Shown here: positions 13,963 to 28,424 of the stretch, one piece after another
How positions within the stretch are numbered: position 1 is the stretch's first letter
Layout: each line of letters begins with the position of its first letter
From: Lasioglossum baleicum
Lineage: Eukaryota > Arthropoda > Insecta > Hymenoptera > Halictidae
DNA length: 64,000 bases
Reading direction: 5' to 3'
Assembly (NCBI RefSeq): GCF_051020765.1
Contig: NW_027469098.1
Span: 434,001-498,000, forward strand
Made by a program: the position numbers and the translations under genes
The notes under the pieces: model-generated
Databases searched by the model: none
What the model saw: the letters and a program-made list of their open reading frames with translations, nothing else
Told to the model about the DNA's origin: nothing

Positions 13963-14853
13963 TTATGCGTTATGCGTTATGCGTTAAGCGTTATGCGTTA
14001 TGCGTTATGCGTTATGCGTTATGCGTTATGCGTTATGCGTTATGCGTTATGCGTTATGCGTTATGCGTTATGCGTTATGCGTTATGCGTTATTCGTTATG
14101 CGTTATGCGTTATGCGTTATGCGTTATGCGTTATGCGTTATGCGTTATGCGTTATGCGTTATGCGTTATGCGTTATGCGTTATGCGTTATGCGTTATGCG
14201 TTATGCGTTATGCGTTATGCGTTATGCGTTATGCGTTATGCGTTATGCGTTATGCGTTATGCGTTATGCGTTATGCGTTATGCGTTATGCGTTATGCGTT
14301 ATGCGTTATGCGTTATGCGTTATGCGTTATGCGTTATGCGTTATGCGTTATGCGTTATGCGTTATGCGTTATGCGTTATGCGTTATGCGTTATGCGTTAT
14401 GCGTTATGCGTTATGCGTTATGCGTTATGCGTTATGCGTTATGCGTTATGCGTTATGCGTTATGCGTTATGCGTTATGCGTTATGCGTTATGCGTTATGC
14501 GTTATGCGTTATGCGTTATGCGTTATGCGTTATGCGTTATGCGTTATGCGTTATGCGTTATGCGTTATGCGTTATTCGTTATGCGTTATGCGTTATGCGT
14601 TATGCGTTATGCGTTATGCGTTATGCGTTATGCGTTATGCGTTATGCGTTATGCGTTATGCGTTATGCGTTATGCGTTATGCGTTATGCGTTATGCGTTA
14701 TGCGTTATGCGTTATGCGTTATGCGTTATGGATTATGCGTTATGCGTTATGCGTTATGGGTTATGCGTTATGCGTTATGCGTTATGCGTTATGCGTTATG
14801 CGTTATGCGTTATGCGTTATGCGATATGCGTCATGCGTTAAGCGTTATGCGTT

Positions 14854-16024
14854 ATGCGTTATGCGTTATGCGTTATGCGTTATGCGTTATGCGTTATGCG
14901 TTATGCGTTATGCGTTATGCGTTATGCGTTATGCGTTATGCGTTATGCGTTATGCGTTATGCGTTATGCGTTATGCGTTATGCGTTATGCGTTATGCGAT
15001 ATGCGTCATGCGTTATGCGTTATGCGTTATGCGTTATGCGTTATTCGTTAAGCGTTATGCGTTATGCGTTATGCGTTATGCGTTGTGCGTTATGCGTTAT
15101 GCGTTATGCGTTATGCGTTATGCGTTATGGGTTATGCGTTATGCGTTATGCGTTATGGGTTATGCGTTATGCGTTATGCGTTATGCGTTATGCGCTATGC
15201 GTTATGCGTTATGCGTTATGCGATATGCGTCATGCGTTAAGCGTTATGCGTTATGCGTTATGCGTTATGCGTTATGCGTTATGCGTTATGCGTTATGCGT
15301 TATGCGTTATGCGTTATGCGTTATGCGTTATGCGTTATGCGTTATGCGTTATGCGTCATGCGTTATGCGTTATGCGTTACGCGTCATGCGTTATCCGTTA
15401 TGCGTTATCCGTTATGCGTTATGCGTTATGCGTTATGCGTTATGCGTTATTCGTTAAGCGTTATGCGTTAAGAGATATGCGTCATTCGTTATGCGTTATG
15501 CGTTATGCGTTATGCGATATGCGTCATTCGTTATGCGTTATCCGTTATGCGTTATGCGTTATGCGTTATGCGTTATGCGTTATGCGTTATGCGTTATGCG
15601 TTATGCGTTATGCGTTATGCGTTATGCGTTATGCGTTATGCGTTATGCGTTATGCGTTATGCGTTATGCGTTATGCGTTATGCGTTATGCGTTATGCGTT
15701 ATGCGTTATGCGTTATGCGTTATGCGTTATGCGTTATGCGCTATGCGTTATGCGTTATGCGTTATGCGTTATGCGTTATGCGATATGCGTCATGCGTTAA
15801 GCGTTATGCGTTATGCGTTATGCGTTATGCGTCATGCGTTATCCGTTATGCGTTATCCGTTATGCGTTATGCGTTATGCGTTATGCGATATGCGTCCTGC
15901 GTTAAGCGTCATGCGTTATGCGTTATGCGTTATGCGTCATGCGTTATCCGTTATGCGTTATCCGTTATCCGTTATGCGTTATGCGTTATGCGTTATGCGT
16001 TATTCGTTAAGCGTTATGCGTTAA
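14854..16024. repeat. HOR duplication, member 1 (offset about 2.43 kb)
   Basis: The order of variants here (canonical run, TGCGATA/TGCGTCA, TTCGTTA/AGCGTTA, TGGGTTA pair, TGCGCTA, TACGCGTCATG, AAGAGATATG, TGCGTCC) is repeated at 17276-18467. The offset is 2422, then 2429, then 2443 bp as single heptamer units are gained or lost. The TGTGCG variant at 15085 (TTGTGCG) is private to this member. Confidence 0.8.
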
Positions 16025-17275
16025 GCGATATGCGTCATTCGTTATGCGTTATGCGTTATGCGTTATGCGTTATGCGATATGCGTCATTCGTTATGCGTTA
16101 TCCGTTATGCGTTATGCGTTATGCGTTATGCGTTATGCGTTATGCGTTATTCGTTAAGCGTTATGCGTCATTCGTTATGCGTTATGCGTTATGCGTTATG
16201 CGTTATGCGTTATGCGTTATGCGTTATTCGTTAAGCGTTATGCGTTATGCGTTATGCGTTATGCGTTATGCGTTATGCGTTATGCGTTATGCGTTATGCG
16301 TTATGCGTTATGCGTTATGCGTTATGCGTTATGCGTTATGCGTTATGCGTTATGCGTTATGCGTTATGCGTTATGCGTTATGCGTTATGCGTTATGCGTT
16401 ATGCGATATGCGTCATGCGTTATGCGTTATGCGTTATGCGTTATGCGTTATTCGTTAAGCGTTATGCGTTATGCGTTATGCGTTATGCGTTATGCGTTAT
16501 GCGTTATGCGTTATGCGTTATGCGTTATGCGTTATGCGTTATGCGTTATGGGTTATGCGTTATGCGTTATGCGTTATGGGTTATGCGTTATGCGTTATGC
16601 GTTATGCGTTATGCGCTATGCGTTATGCGTTATGCGTTATGCGATATGCGTCATGCGTTAAGCGTTATGCGTTATGCGTTATGCGTTATGCGTTATGCGT
16701 TATGCGTTATGCGTTATGCGTTATGCGTTATGCGTTATGCGTTATGCGTTATGCGTTATGCGTTATGCGTTATGCGTTATGCGTTATGCGTTATGCGTTA
16801 TGCGTTATGCGTTATGCGTTATGCGTTATGCGTTATGCGTTATGCGTTATGCGTTATGCGTTATGCGTTATGCGTTATGCGTTATGCGTTATGCGTTATG
16901 CGTTATGCGTTATGCGTTATGCGTTATGCGTTATGCGTTATGCGTTATGCGTTATGCGTTATGCGTTATGCGTTATGCGTTATGCGTTATGCGTTATTCG
17001 TTATGCGTTATGCGTTATGCGTTATGCGTTATGCGTTATGCGTTATGCGTTATGCGTTATGCGTTATGCGTTATGCGTTATGCGTTATGCGTTATGCGTT
17101 ATGCGTTATGCGTTATGCGTTATGCGTTATGCGTTATGCGTTATGGGTTATGCGTTATGCGTTATGCGTTATGGGTTATGCGTTATGCGTTATGCGTTAT
17201 GCGTTATGCGTTATGCGTTATGCGTTATGCGTTATGCGTTATGCGATATGCGTCATGCGTTAAGCGTTATGCGTT

Positions 17276-18467
17276 ATGCGTTATGCGTTATGCGTTATGC
17301 GTTATGCGTTATGCGTTATGCGTTATGCGTTATGCGTTATGCGTTATGCGTTATGCGTTATGCGTTATGCGTTATGCGTTATGCGTTATGCGTTATGCGT
17401 TATGCGTTATGCGTTATGCGATATGCGTCATGCGTTATGCGTTATGCGTTATGCGTTATGCGTTATTCGTTAAGCGTTATGCGTTATGCGTTATGCGTTA
17501 TGCGTTATGCGTTATGCGTTATGCGTTATGCGTTATGCGTTATGCGTTATGCGTTATGGGTTATGCGTTATGCGTTATGCGTTATGGGTTATGCGTTATG
17601 CGTTATGCGTTATGCGTTATGCGCTATGCGTTATGCGTTATGCGTTATGCGATATGCGTCATGCGTTAAGCGTTATGCGTTATGCGTTATGCGTTATGCG
17701 TTATGCGTTATGCGTTATGCGTTATGCGTTATGCGTTATGCGTTATGCGTTATGCGTTATGCGTTATGCGTTATGCGTTATGCGTCATGCGTTATGCGTT
17801 ATGCGTTACGCGTCATGCGTTATCCGTTATGCGTTATCCGTTATGCGTTATGCGTTATGCGTTATGCGTTATGCGTTATTCGTTAAGCGTTATGCGTTAA
17901 GAGATATGCGTCATTCGTTATGCGTTATGCGTTATGCGTTATGCGATATGCGTCATTCGTTATGCGTTATCCGTTATGCGTTATGCGTTATGCGTTATTC
18001 GTTATGCGTTATGCGTTATGCGTTATGCGTTATGCGTTATGCGTTATGCGTTATGCGTTATGCGTTATGCGTTATGCGTTATGCGTTATGCGTTATGCGT
18101 TATGCGTTATGCGTTATGCGTTATGCGTTATGCGTTATGCGTTATGCGTTATGCGTTATGCGTTATGCGTTATGCGTTATGCGCTATGCGTTATGCGTTA
18201 TGCGTTATGCGTTATGCGTTATGCGATATGCGTCATGCGTTAAGCGTTATGCGTTATGCGTTATGCGTTATGCGTCATGCGTTATCCGTTATGCGTTATC
18301 CGTTATGCGTTATGCGTTATGCGTTATGCGATATGCGTCCTGCGTTAAGCGTCATGCGTTATGCGTTATGCGTTATGCGTCATGCGTTATCCGTTATGCG
18401 TTATCCGTTATCCGTTATGCGTTATGCGTTATGCGTTATGCGTTATTCGTTAAGCGTTATGCGTTAA
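17276..18467. repeat. HOR duplication, member 2 (offset about 2.43 kb)
   Basis: Second member of the pair with 14854-16024. The AAGAGATATG landmark is at about 17899 against 15470, and TGCGTCC at 18337 against 15894. The two members differ mainly in numbers of canonical heptamers and a few substitutions. Confidence 0.8.
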
Positions 18468-20846
18468 GCGATATGCGTCATTCGTTATGCGTTATGCGTT
18501 ATGCGTTATGCGTTATGCGATATGCGTCATTCGTTATGCGTTATCCGTTATGCGTTATGCGTTATGCGTTATGCGTTATGCGTTATTCGTTAAGCGTTAT
18601 GCGTCATTCGTTATGCGTTATGCGTTATGCGTTATGCGTTATGCGTTATGCGTTATGCGTTATTCGTTAAGCGTTATGCGTTATGCGTTATGCGTTATGC
18701 GTTATGCGTTATGCGTTATGCGTTATGCGTTATGCGTTATGCGTTATGCGTTATGCGTTATGCGTTATGCGTTATGCGCTATGCGTTATGCGTTATGCGT
18801 TATGCGTTATGCGTTATGCGATATGCGTCATGCGTTAAGCGTTATGCGTTATGCGTTATGCGTTATGCGTCATGCGTTATCCGTTATGCGTTATCCGTTA
18901 TGCGTTATGCGTTATGCGTTATGCGATATGCGTCCTGCGTTAAGCGTCATGCGTTATGCGTTATGCGTTATGCGTCATGCGTTATCCGTTATGCGTTATC
19001 CGTTATCCGTTATGCGTTATGCGTTATGCGTTATGCGTTATTCGTTAAGCGTTATGCGTTAAGCGATATGCGTCATTCGTTATGCGTTATGCGTTATGCG
19101 TTATGCGTTATGCGATATGCGTCATTCGTTATGCGTTATCCGTTATGCGTTATGCGTTATGCGTTATGCGTTATGCGTTATTCGTTAAGCGTTATGCGTC
19201 ATTCGTTATGCGTTATGCGTTATGCGTTATGCGTTATGCGTTATGCGTTATTCGTTAAGCGTTATGCGTTATGCGTTATGCGTTATGCGTTATGCGTTAT
19301 GCGTTATGGGTTATGCGTTATGCGTTATGCGTTATGCGTTATGCGTTATGCGTTATTCGTTAAGCGTTATGCGTTATGCGTTATGCGTTATGCGTTATGC
19401 GTTATGCGTTATGCGTTATGCGTTATGCGTTATGGGTTATGCGTTATGCGTTATGCGTTATGGGTTATGCGTTATGCGTTATGCGTTATGCGTTATGCGC
19501 TATGCGTTATGCGTTATGCGTTATGCGATATGCGTCATGCGTTAAGCGTTATGCGTTATGCGTTATGCGTTATGCGTTATGCGTTATGCGTTATGCGATA
19601 TGCGTCATGCGTTATGCGTTATTCGTTAAGCGTTATGCGTTATGCGTTATGCGATATGCGTTATGCGTTATTCGTTAAGCGTTATGCGTTATGCGTTATG
19701 CGTTATGCGTTATGCGTTATGCGTTATGCGTTATGCGCTATGCGTTATGCGTTATGCGTTATGCGTTATGCGATATGCGTCATGCGTTAAGCGTTATGCG
19801 TTATGCGTTATGCGTTATGCGTTATGCGTCATGCGTTATCCGTTATGCGTTATCCGTTATGCGTTATGCGTTATGCGTTATGCGATATGCGTCCTGCGTT
19901 AAGCGTCATGCGTTATGCGTTATGCGTTATGCGTCATGCGTTATCCGTTATGCGTTATCCGTTATGCGTTATGCGTTATGCGTTATGCGTTATGCGTTAT
20001 TCGTTAAGCGTTATGCGTTAAGAGATATGCGTCATTCGTTATGCGTTATGCATTATGCGTTATGCGATATGCGTCATTCGTTATGCGTTATCCGTTATGC
20101 GTTATGCGTTATGCGTTATGCGTTATGCGTTATTCGTTAAGCGTTATGCGTCATTCGTTATGCGTTATGCGTTATGCGTTATGCGTTATGCGTTATGCGT
20201 TATTCGTTAAGCGTTATGCGTTATGCGTTATGCGTTATGCGTTATGCGTTATGCGTTATGCGTTATGGGTTATGCGTTATGCGTTATGCGTTATGCGTTA
20301 TGCGTTATGCGTTATGCGTTATTCGTTAAGCGTTATGCGTTATGCGTTATGCGTTATGCGTTATGCGTTATGCGTTATGCGTTATGCGTTATGCGTTATG
20401 CGTTATGGGTTATGCGTTATGCGTTATGCGTTATGGGTTATGCGTTATGCGTTATGCGTTATGCGTTATGCGCTATGCGTTATGCGTTATGCGTTATGCG
20501 ATATGCGTCATGCGTTAAGCGTTATGCGTTATGCGTTATGCGTTATGCGTTATGCGTTATGCGTCATGCGTTAAGCGTTATGCGTTATGCGTTATGCGTT
20601 ATGCGTTATGCGTTATGCGTTATGCGTTATGCGTTATGCGTTATGCGTTATGCGTTATGCGTTATGCGTTATGCGCTATGCGTTATGCGTTATGCGTTAT
20701 GCGTTACGCGTCATGCGTTATCCGTTATGCGTTATCCGTTATGCGTTATGCGTTACGCGTCATGCGTTATCCGTTATGCGTTATCCGTTATGCGTTATGC
20801 GTTATGCGTTATGCGTTATGCGTTATTCGTTAAGCGTTATGCGTTA

Positions 20847-22260
20847 AGAGATATGCGTCATTCGTTATGCGTTATGCGTTATGCGTTATGCGATATGCGT
20901 CATTCGTTATGCGTTATCCGTTATGCGTTATGCGTTATGCGTTATGCGTTATGCGTTATGCGTTATGCGTTATGCGTTATGCGTTATGCGTTATGCGTTA
21001 TGCGTTATGCGTTATGCGTTATGCGTTATGCGTTATGCGTTATGCGTTATGCGTTATGCGCTATGCGTTATGCGTTATGCGTTATGCGTTATGCGTTATG
21101 CGATATGCGTCATGCGTTAAGCGTTATGCGTTATGCGTTATGCGTTATGCGTCATGCGTTATCCGTTATGCGTTATCCGTTATGCGTTATGCGTTATGCG
21201 TTATGCGATATGCGTCCTGCGTTAAGCGTCATGCGTTATGCGTTATGCGTTATGCGTCATGCGTTATCCGTTATGCGTTATCCGTTATCCGTTATGCGTT
21301 ATGCGTTATGCGTTATGCGTTATTCGTTAAGCGTTATGCGTTAAGCGATATGCGTCATTCGTTATGCGTTATGCGTTATGCGTTATGCGTTATGCGATAT
21401 GCGTCATTCGTTATGCGTTATCCGTTATGCGTTATGCGTTATGCGTTATGCGTTATGCGTTATTCGTTAAGCGTTATGCGTCATTCGTTATGCGTTATGC
21501 GTTATGCGTTATGCGTTATGCGTTATGCGTTATTCGTTAAGCGTTATGCGTTATGCGTTATGCGTTATGCGTTATGCGTTATGCGTTATGGGTTATGCGT
21601 TATGCGTTATGCGTTATGCGTTATGCGTTATGCGTTATGCGTTATTCGTTAAGCGTTATGCGTTATGCGTTATGCGTTATGCGTTATGCGTTATGCGTTA
21701 TGCGTTATGCGTTATGCGTTATGGGTTATGCGTTATGCGTTATGCGTTATGGGTTATGCGTTATGCGTTATGCGTTATGCGTTATGCGCTATGCGTTATG
21801 CGTTATGCGTTATGCGATATGCGTCATGCGTTAAGCGCTATGCGTTATGCGTTATGCGTTATGCGTTATGCGTTATGCGTTATGCGATATGCGTCATGCG
21901 TTATGCGTTATTCGTTAAGCGTTATGCGTTATGCGTTATGCGATATGCGTTATGCGTTATTCGTTAAGCGTTATGCGTTATGCGTTATGCGTTATGCGTT
22001 ATGCGTTATGCGCTATGCGTTATGCGTTATGCGTTATGCGTTATGCGATATGCGTCATGCGTTAAGCGTTATGCGTTATGCGTTATGCGTTATGCGTTAT
22101 GCGTCATGCGTTATCCGTTATGCGTTATCCGTTATGCGTTATGCGTTATGCGTTATGCGATATGCGTCCTGCGTTAAGCGTCATGCGTTATGCGTTATGC
22201 GTTATGCGTCATGCGTTATCCGTTATGCGTTATCCGTTATGCGTTATGCGTTATGCGTTA
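20847..22260. repeat. HOR tandem duplication, member 1 (offset 1960 bp)
   Basis: Matches 22807-24220 at a constant offset of 1960 bp (280 heptamers) with no unit gain or loss until about 22260. By eye I find two substitutions: AAGCGCTA at 21838, where the partner has AAGCGTTA, and TATGCG near 22227, where the partner has TATACG (24187). The flanking sequence begins to differ at the next AAGAGATATG (22302 against 24255). Confidence 0.85.
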
Positions 22261-22806
22261 TGCGTTATGCGTTATGCGTTATTCGTTAAGCGTTATGCGT
22301 TAAGAGATATGCGTCATTCGTTATGCGTTATGCGTTATGCGTTATGCGATATGCGTCATTCGTTATGCGTTATCCGTTATGCGTTATGCGTTATGCGTTA
22401 TGCGTTATGCGTTATTCGTTAAGCGTTATGCGTTATGCGTTATGCGTTATGCGTTATTCGTTAAGCGTTTTGCGTTATGCGTTATGCGTTATGCGTTATG
22501 CGTTATGCGTTATGCGTTATGCGTTATGCGTTATGCGTTATGCGTTATGCGTTATGCGATATGCGTTATGCGTTATTCGTTAAGCGTTATGCGTTATGCG
22601 TTATGCGTTATGCGTTATGCGTTATGCGCTATGCGTTATGCGTTATGCGTTATGCGTTATGCGATATGCGTCATGCGTTAAGCGTTATGCGTTATGCGTT
22701 ATGCGTTATGCGTTATGCGTCATGCGTTATCCGTTATGCGTTATCCGTTATGCGTTATGCGTTATGCGTTATGCGTTATGCGTTATTCGTTAAGCGTTAT
22801 GCGTTA

Positions 22807-24220
22807 AGAGATATGCGTCATTCGTTATGCGTTATGCGTTATGCGTTATGCGATATGCGTCATTCGTTATGCGTTATCCGTTATGCGTTATGCGTTATGC
22901 GTTATGCGTTATGCGTTATGCGTTATGCGTTATGCGTTATGCGTTATGCGTTATGCGTTATGCGTTATGCGTTATGCGTTATGCGTTATGCGTTATGCGT
23001 TATGCGTTATGCGTTATGCGCTATGCGTTATGCGTTATGCGTTATGCGTTATGCGTTATGCGATATGCGTCATGCGTTAAGCGTTATGCGTTATGCGTTA
23101 TGCGTTATGCGTCATGCGTTATCCGTTATGCGTTATCCGTTATGCGTTATGCGTTATGCGTTATGCGATATGCGTCCTGCGTTAAGCGTCATGCGTTATG
23201 CGTTATGCGTTATGCGTCATGCGTTATCCGTTATGCGTTATCCGTTATCCGTTATGCGTTATGCGTTATGCGTTATGCGTTATTCGTTAAGCGTTATGCG
23301 TTAAGCGATATGCGTCATTCGTTATGCGTTATGCGTTATGCGTTATGCGTTATGCGATATGCGTCATTCGTTATGCGTTATCCGTTATGCGTTATGCGTT
23401 ATGCGTTATGCGTTATGCGTTATTCGTTAAGCGTTATGCGTCATTCGTTATGCGTTATGCGTTATGCGTTATGCGTTATGCGTTATGCGTTATTCGTTAA
23501 GCGTTATGCGTTATGCGTTATGCGTTATGCGTTATGCGTTATGCGTTATGGGTTATGCGTTATGCGTTATGCGTTATGCGTTATGCGTTATGCGTTATGC
23601 GTTATTCGTTAAGCGTTATGCGTTATGCGTTATGCGTTATGCGTTATGCGTTATGCGTTATGCGTTATGCGTTATGCGTTATGGGTTATGCGTTATGCGT
23701 TATGCGTTATGGGTTATGCGTTATGCGTTATGCGTTATGCGTTATGCGCTATGCGTTATGCGTTATGCGTTATGCGATATGCGTCATGCGTTAAGCGTTA
23801 TGCGTTATGCGTTATGCGTTATGCGTTATGCGTTATGCGTTATGCGATATGCGTCATGCGTTATGCGTTATTCGTTAAGCGTTATGCGTTATGCGTTATG
23901 CGATATGCGTTATGCGTTATTCGTTAAGCGTTATGCGTTATGCGTTATGCGTTATGCGTTATGCGTTATGCGCTATGCGTTATGCGTTATGCGTTATGCG
24001 TTATGCGATATGCGTCATGCGTTAAGCGTTATGCGTTATGCGTTATGCGTTATGCGTTATGCGTCATGCGTTATCCGTTATGCGTTATCCGTTATGCGTT
24101 ATGCGTTATGCGTTATGCGATATGCGTCCTGCGTTAAGCGTCATGCGTTATGCGTTATGCGTTATGCGTCATGCGTTATCCGTTATACGTTATCCGTTAT
24201 GCGTTATGCGTTATGCGTTA
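22807..24220. repeat. HOR tandem duplication, member 2 (offset 1960 bp)
   Basis: Second member of the pair with 20847-22260, with TGCGTCC markers at 23174 and 24126 against 21214 and 22166. A constant offset over about 1.4 kb and very few substitutions imply a recent duplication of a roughly 2-kb block. Confidence 0.85.
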
Positions 24221-27200
24221 TGCGTTATGCGTTATTCGTTAAGCGTTATGCGTTAAGAGATATGCGTCATTCGTTATGCGTTATGCGTTATGCGTTATGC
24301 GATATGCGTCATTCGTTATGCGTTATCCGTTATGCGTTATGCGTTATGCGTTATGCGTTATGCGTTATTCGTTAAGCGTTATGCGTCATTCGTTATGCGT
24401 TATGCGTTATGCGTTATGCGTTATGCGTTATTCGTTAAGCGTTATGCGTTATGCGTTATGCGTTATGCGTTATGCGTTATGCGTTATGCGTTATGGGTTA
24501 TGCGTTATGCGTTATGCGTTATGCGTTATGCGTTATGCGTTATGCGTTATTCGTTAAGCGTTATGCGTTATGCGTTATGCGTTATGCGTTATGCGTTATG
24601 CGTTATGTGTTATGCGTTATGCGTTATGCGTTATGGGTTATGCGTTATGCGTTATGCGTTATGGGTTATGCGTTATGCGTTATGCGTTATGCGTTATGCG
24701 CTATGCGTTATGCGTTATGCGTTATGCGATATGCGTCATGCGTTAAGCGTTATGCGTTATGCGTTATGCGTTATGCGTTATGCGTTATGCGTCATGCGTT
24801 AAGCGTTATGCGTTATGCGTTATGCGTTATGCGTTATGCGTTATGCGTTATGCGTTATGCGTTATGCGTTATGCGTTATGCGTTATGCGTTATGCGTTAT
24901 GCGTTATGCGTTATGCGCTATGCGTTATGCGTTATGCGTTATGCGTTATGCGTTATGCGTTATGCGTTATGCGTTATGCGTTATGCGTTATGCGTTATGC
25001 GTTATGCGTTATGCGTTATGCGTTATGCGTTATGCGTTATGCGTTATGCGTTATGCGTTATGCGTTATGCGTTATGCGTTATGCGTTATGCGTTATGCGT
25101 TATGCGTTATGCGTTATGCGTTATGCGTTATGCGTTATGCGTTATGCGTTATGCGCTATGCGTTATGCGTTATGCGTTATGCGTTATGCGATATGCGTCA
25201 TGCGTTATGCGTTATTCGTTAAGCGTTATGCGTTATGCGTTATGCGATATGCGTCATTCGTTATGCGTTATGCGTTATGCGTTATGCGTTATGCGTTATG
25301 CGTTATGCGTTATGCGTTATGCGTTATGCGATATGCGTTATGCGTTATGCGTTATGCGTTATGCGTTATGCGTTATGCGTTATGCGTTATGCGTTATGCG
25401 TTATGCGTTATGCGTTATGCGTTATGCGTTATGCGTTATGCGTTATGCGTTATGCGTTATGCGTTATGCGTTATGCGTTATGCGTTATGCGTTATGCGTT
25501 ATGCGTTATGCGCTATGCGTTATGCGTTATGCGTTATGCGTTATGCGATATGCGTCATGCGTTAAGCGTTATGCGTTATGCGTTATGCGTCATGCGTTAT
25601 CCGTTATGCGTTATCCGTTATGCGTTATGCGTTATGCGTTATGCGATATGCGTCCTGCGTTAAGCGTCATGCGTTATGCGTTATGCGTTACGCGTCATGC
25701 GTTATCCGTTATGCGTTATCCGTTATGCGTTATGCGTTATGCGTTATGCGTTATGCGTTATGCGTTATTCGTTAAGCGTTATGCGTTAAGAGATATGCGT
25801 CATTCGTTATGCGTTATGCGTTATGCGATATGCGTCATTCGTTATGCGTTATCCGTTATGCGTTATGCGTTATGCGTTATGCGTTATGCGTTATTCGTTA
25901 AGCGTTATGCGTCATTCGTTATGCGTTATGCGTTATGCGTTATGCGTTATGCGTTATTCGTTAAGCGTTATGCGTTATGCGTTATGCGTTATGCGTTATG
26001 CGTTATGCGTTATGCGTTATGCGTTATGCGTTATGCGTTATGCGTTATGCGTTATGCGTTATGCGTTATGCGTTATGCGTTATGCGTTATGCGTTATGGG
26101 TTATGCGTTATGCGTTATGCGTTATGCGTTATGCGCTATGCGTTATGCGTTATGCGTTATGCGATATGCGTCATGCGTTAAGCGTTATGCGTTATGCGTT
26201 ATGCGTTATGCGTTATGCGTTATGCGTTATGCGTTATGCGTTATGCGTTATGCGTTATGCGTTATGCGTTATGCGTTATGCGTTATGCGTTATGCGTTAT
26301 GCGTTATGCGTTATGCGTTATGCGTTATGCGTTATGCGTTATGCGTTATGCGTTATGCGTTATGCGTTATGCGTTATGCGTTATGCGTTATGCGTTATGC
26401 GTTATGCGTTATGCGTTATGCGTTATGCGTTATGCGTTATGCGTTATGCGTTATGCGTTATGCGTTATGCGTTATGCGTTATGCGTTATGCGTTATGCGT
26501 TATGCGTTATGCGTTATGCGTTATGCGTTATGCGTTATGCGCTATGCGTTATGCGTTATGCGTTATGCGTTATGCGTTATGCGATATGCGTCATGCGTTA
26601 TGCGTTATTCGTTAAGCGTTATGCGTTATGCGTTATGCGATATGCGTCATTCGTTATGCGTTATGCGTTATGCGTTATGCGTTATGCGTTATGCGTTATG
26701 CGTTATGCGTTATTCGTTAAGCGTTATGCGTTATGCGTTATGCGTTATGCGTTATGCGTTATGCGTTATGGGTTATGCGTTATGCGTTATGCGTTATGCG
26801 TTATGCGTTATGCGTTATTCGTTAAGCGTTATGCGTTATGCGTTATGCGTTATGCGTTATGCGTTATTCGTTAAGCGTTATGCGTTATGCGTTATGCGTT
26901 ATGCGTTATGCGTTATGCGTTATGCGTTATGCGTTATGCGTTATGCGTTATGCGTTATGCGTTATGCGTTATGCGTTATGCGTTATGCGTTATGCGTTAT
27001 GCGTTATGCGTTATGCGTTATGCGTTATGCGTTATGCGTTATGCGTTATGCGTTATGCGTTATGCGTTATGCGTTATGCGTTATGCGTTATGCGTTATGC
27101 GTTATGCGTTATGCGTTATGCGTTATGCGTTATGCGTTATGCGTTATGCGTTATGCGTTATGCGTTATGCGCTATGCGTTATGCGTTATGCGTTATGCGT

Positions 27201-28014
27201 TATGCGTTATGCGATATGCGTCATGCGTTATGCGTTATTCGTTAAGCGTTATGCGTTATGCGTTATGCGATATGCGTCATTCGTTATGCGTTATGCGTTA
27301 TGCGTTATGCGTTATGCGTTATGCGTTATGCGTTATGCGTTATTCGTTAAGCGTTATGCGTTATGCGTTATGCGTTATGCGTTATGCGTTATGCGTTATG
27401 GGTTATGCGTTATGCGTTATGCGTTATGCGTTATGCGTTATGCGTTATGCGTTATTCGTTAAGCGTTATGCGTTATGCGTTATGCGTTATGCGTTATGCG
27501 TTATGCGTTATGCGTTATGCGTTATGCGTTATGCGTTATGCGTTATGCGTTATGCGATATGCGTTATGCGTTATGCGTTATGCGTTATGGGTTATGCGTT
27601 ATGCGTTATGCGTTATGCGTTATGGGTTATGCGTTATGCGTTATGCGTTATGCGTTATGCGCTATGCGTTATGCGTTATGCGTTATGCGATATGCGTCAT
27701 GCGTTAAGCGTTATGCGTTATGCGTTATGCGTTATGCGTCATGCGTTATCCGTTATGCGTTATCCGTTATGCGTTATGCGTTATGCGTTATGCGTTATGC
27801 GTTATGCGTTATTCGTTAAGCGTTATGCGTTATGCGTTATGCGATATGCGTCATTCGTTATGCGTTATGCGTTATGCGTTATGCGATATGCGTCATTCGT
27901 TATGCGTTATGCGTTATGCGTTATGCGTTATGCGTTATGCGTTATGCGTTATGCGTTATGCGTTATGCGTTATGCGTTATGCGTTATTCGTTAAGCGTTA
28001 AGCGTTATGCGTTA

Positions 28015-28424
28015 TGCATTATGCGTTATGCATTATGCGTTATCCGTTATGCGTTATGCGTTATGCGTTATGCGTTATGCGTTATGCGTTATGTGCTATG
28101 CGTTGTGCTTTACGGGTTATGCTATATGCGTTATGCGTTATGACTTTTTCATTGAGCGTTATGCGTTATGCGTAATGCGTTATGCATTATGCGTTATGCG
28201 TTATGCGTAATGCGTTATGAGTAATGTGTCATGCGTTATGCGTTATGGACTATGCTTTATGCGTTATGCGTTATGGGTTATCCGTTATGCGTCATGCGTT
28301 ATTCGTTATGCGTTATGCCTTATGCGTTATCCGTTATGCGTTATCCGTTATGCGTTACGCGTTATGCGTTACGCGTTATGCGTTATGCGTTAAGCGTTAT
28401 ACGTTATGCGATATGCGTTATTCG
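28015..28424. repeat. HOR landmark B, copy 2
   Basis: Same variant order as copy 1 at an offset of exactly 14462 bp (2066 heptamers). By eye one substitution: GTGCTATG near 28093 where copy 1 and copy 3 have GTGTTATG. TGACTTTTTCATTGAG starts at 28141. Confidence 0.9.

Larger units (their letters stand above)
13963..28014. repeat. Satellite mosaic HOR region 3
   Basis: About 2,000 heptamers. Near-pure canonical runs occupy about 13990-14570 and 14578-14730, and further runs lie at 16674-17140, 25370-25505 and 26180-26535. TGCGTCC marker modules lie at 15894, 18337, 18932, 19891, 21214, 22166, 23174, 24126 and 25652, all separated by exact multiples of 7. Two internal duplications are annotated separately. 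The last ~300 bp match the sequence just before landmark B copy 1. No T insertion, no gene. Confidence 0.88.
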
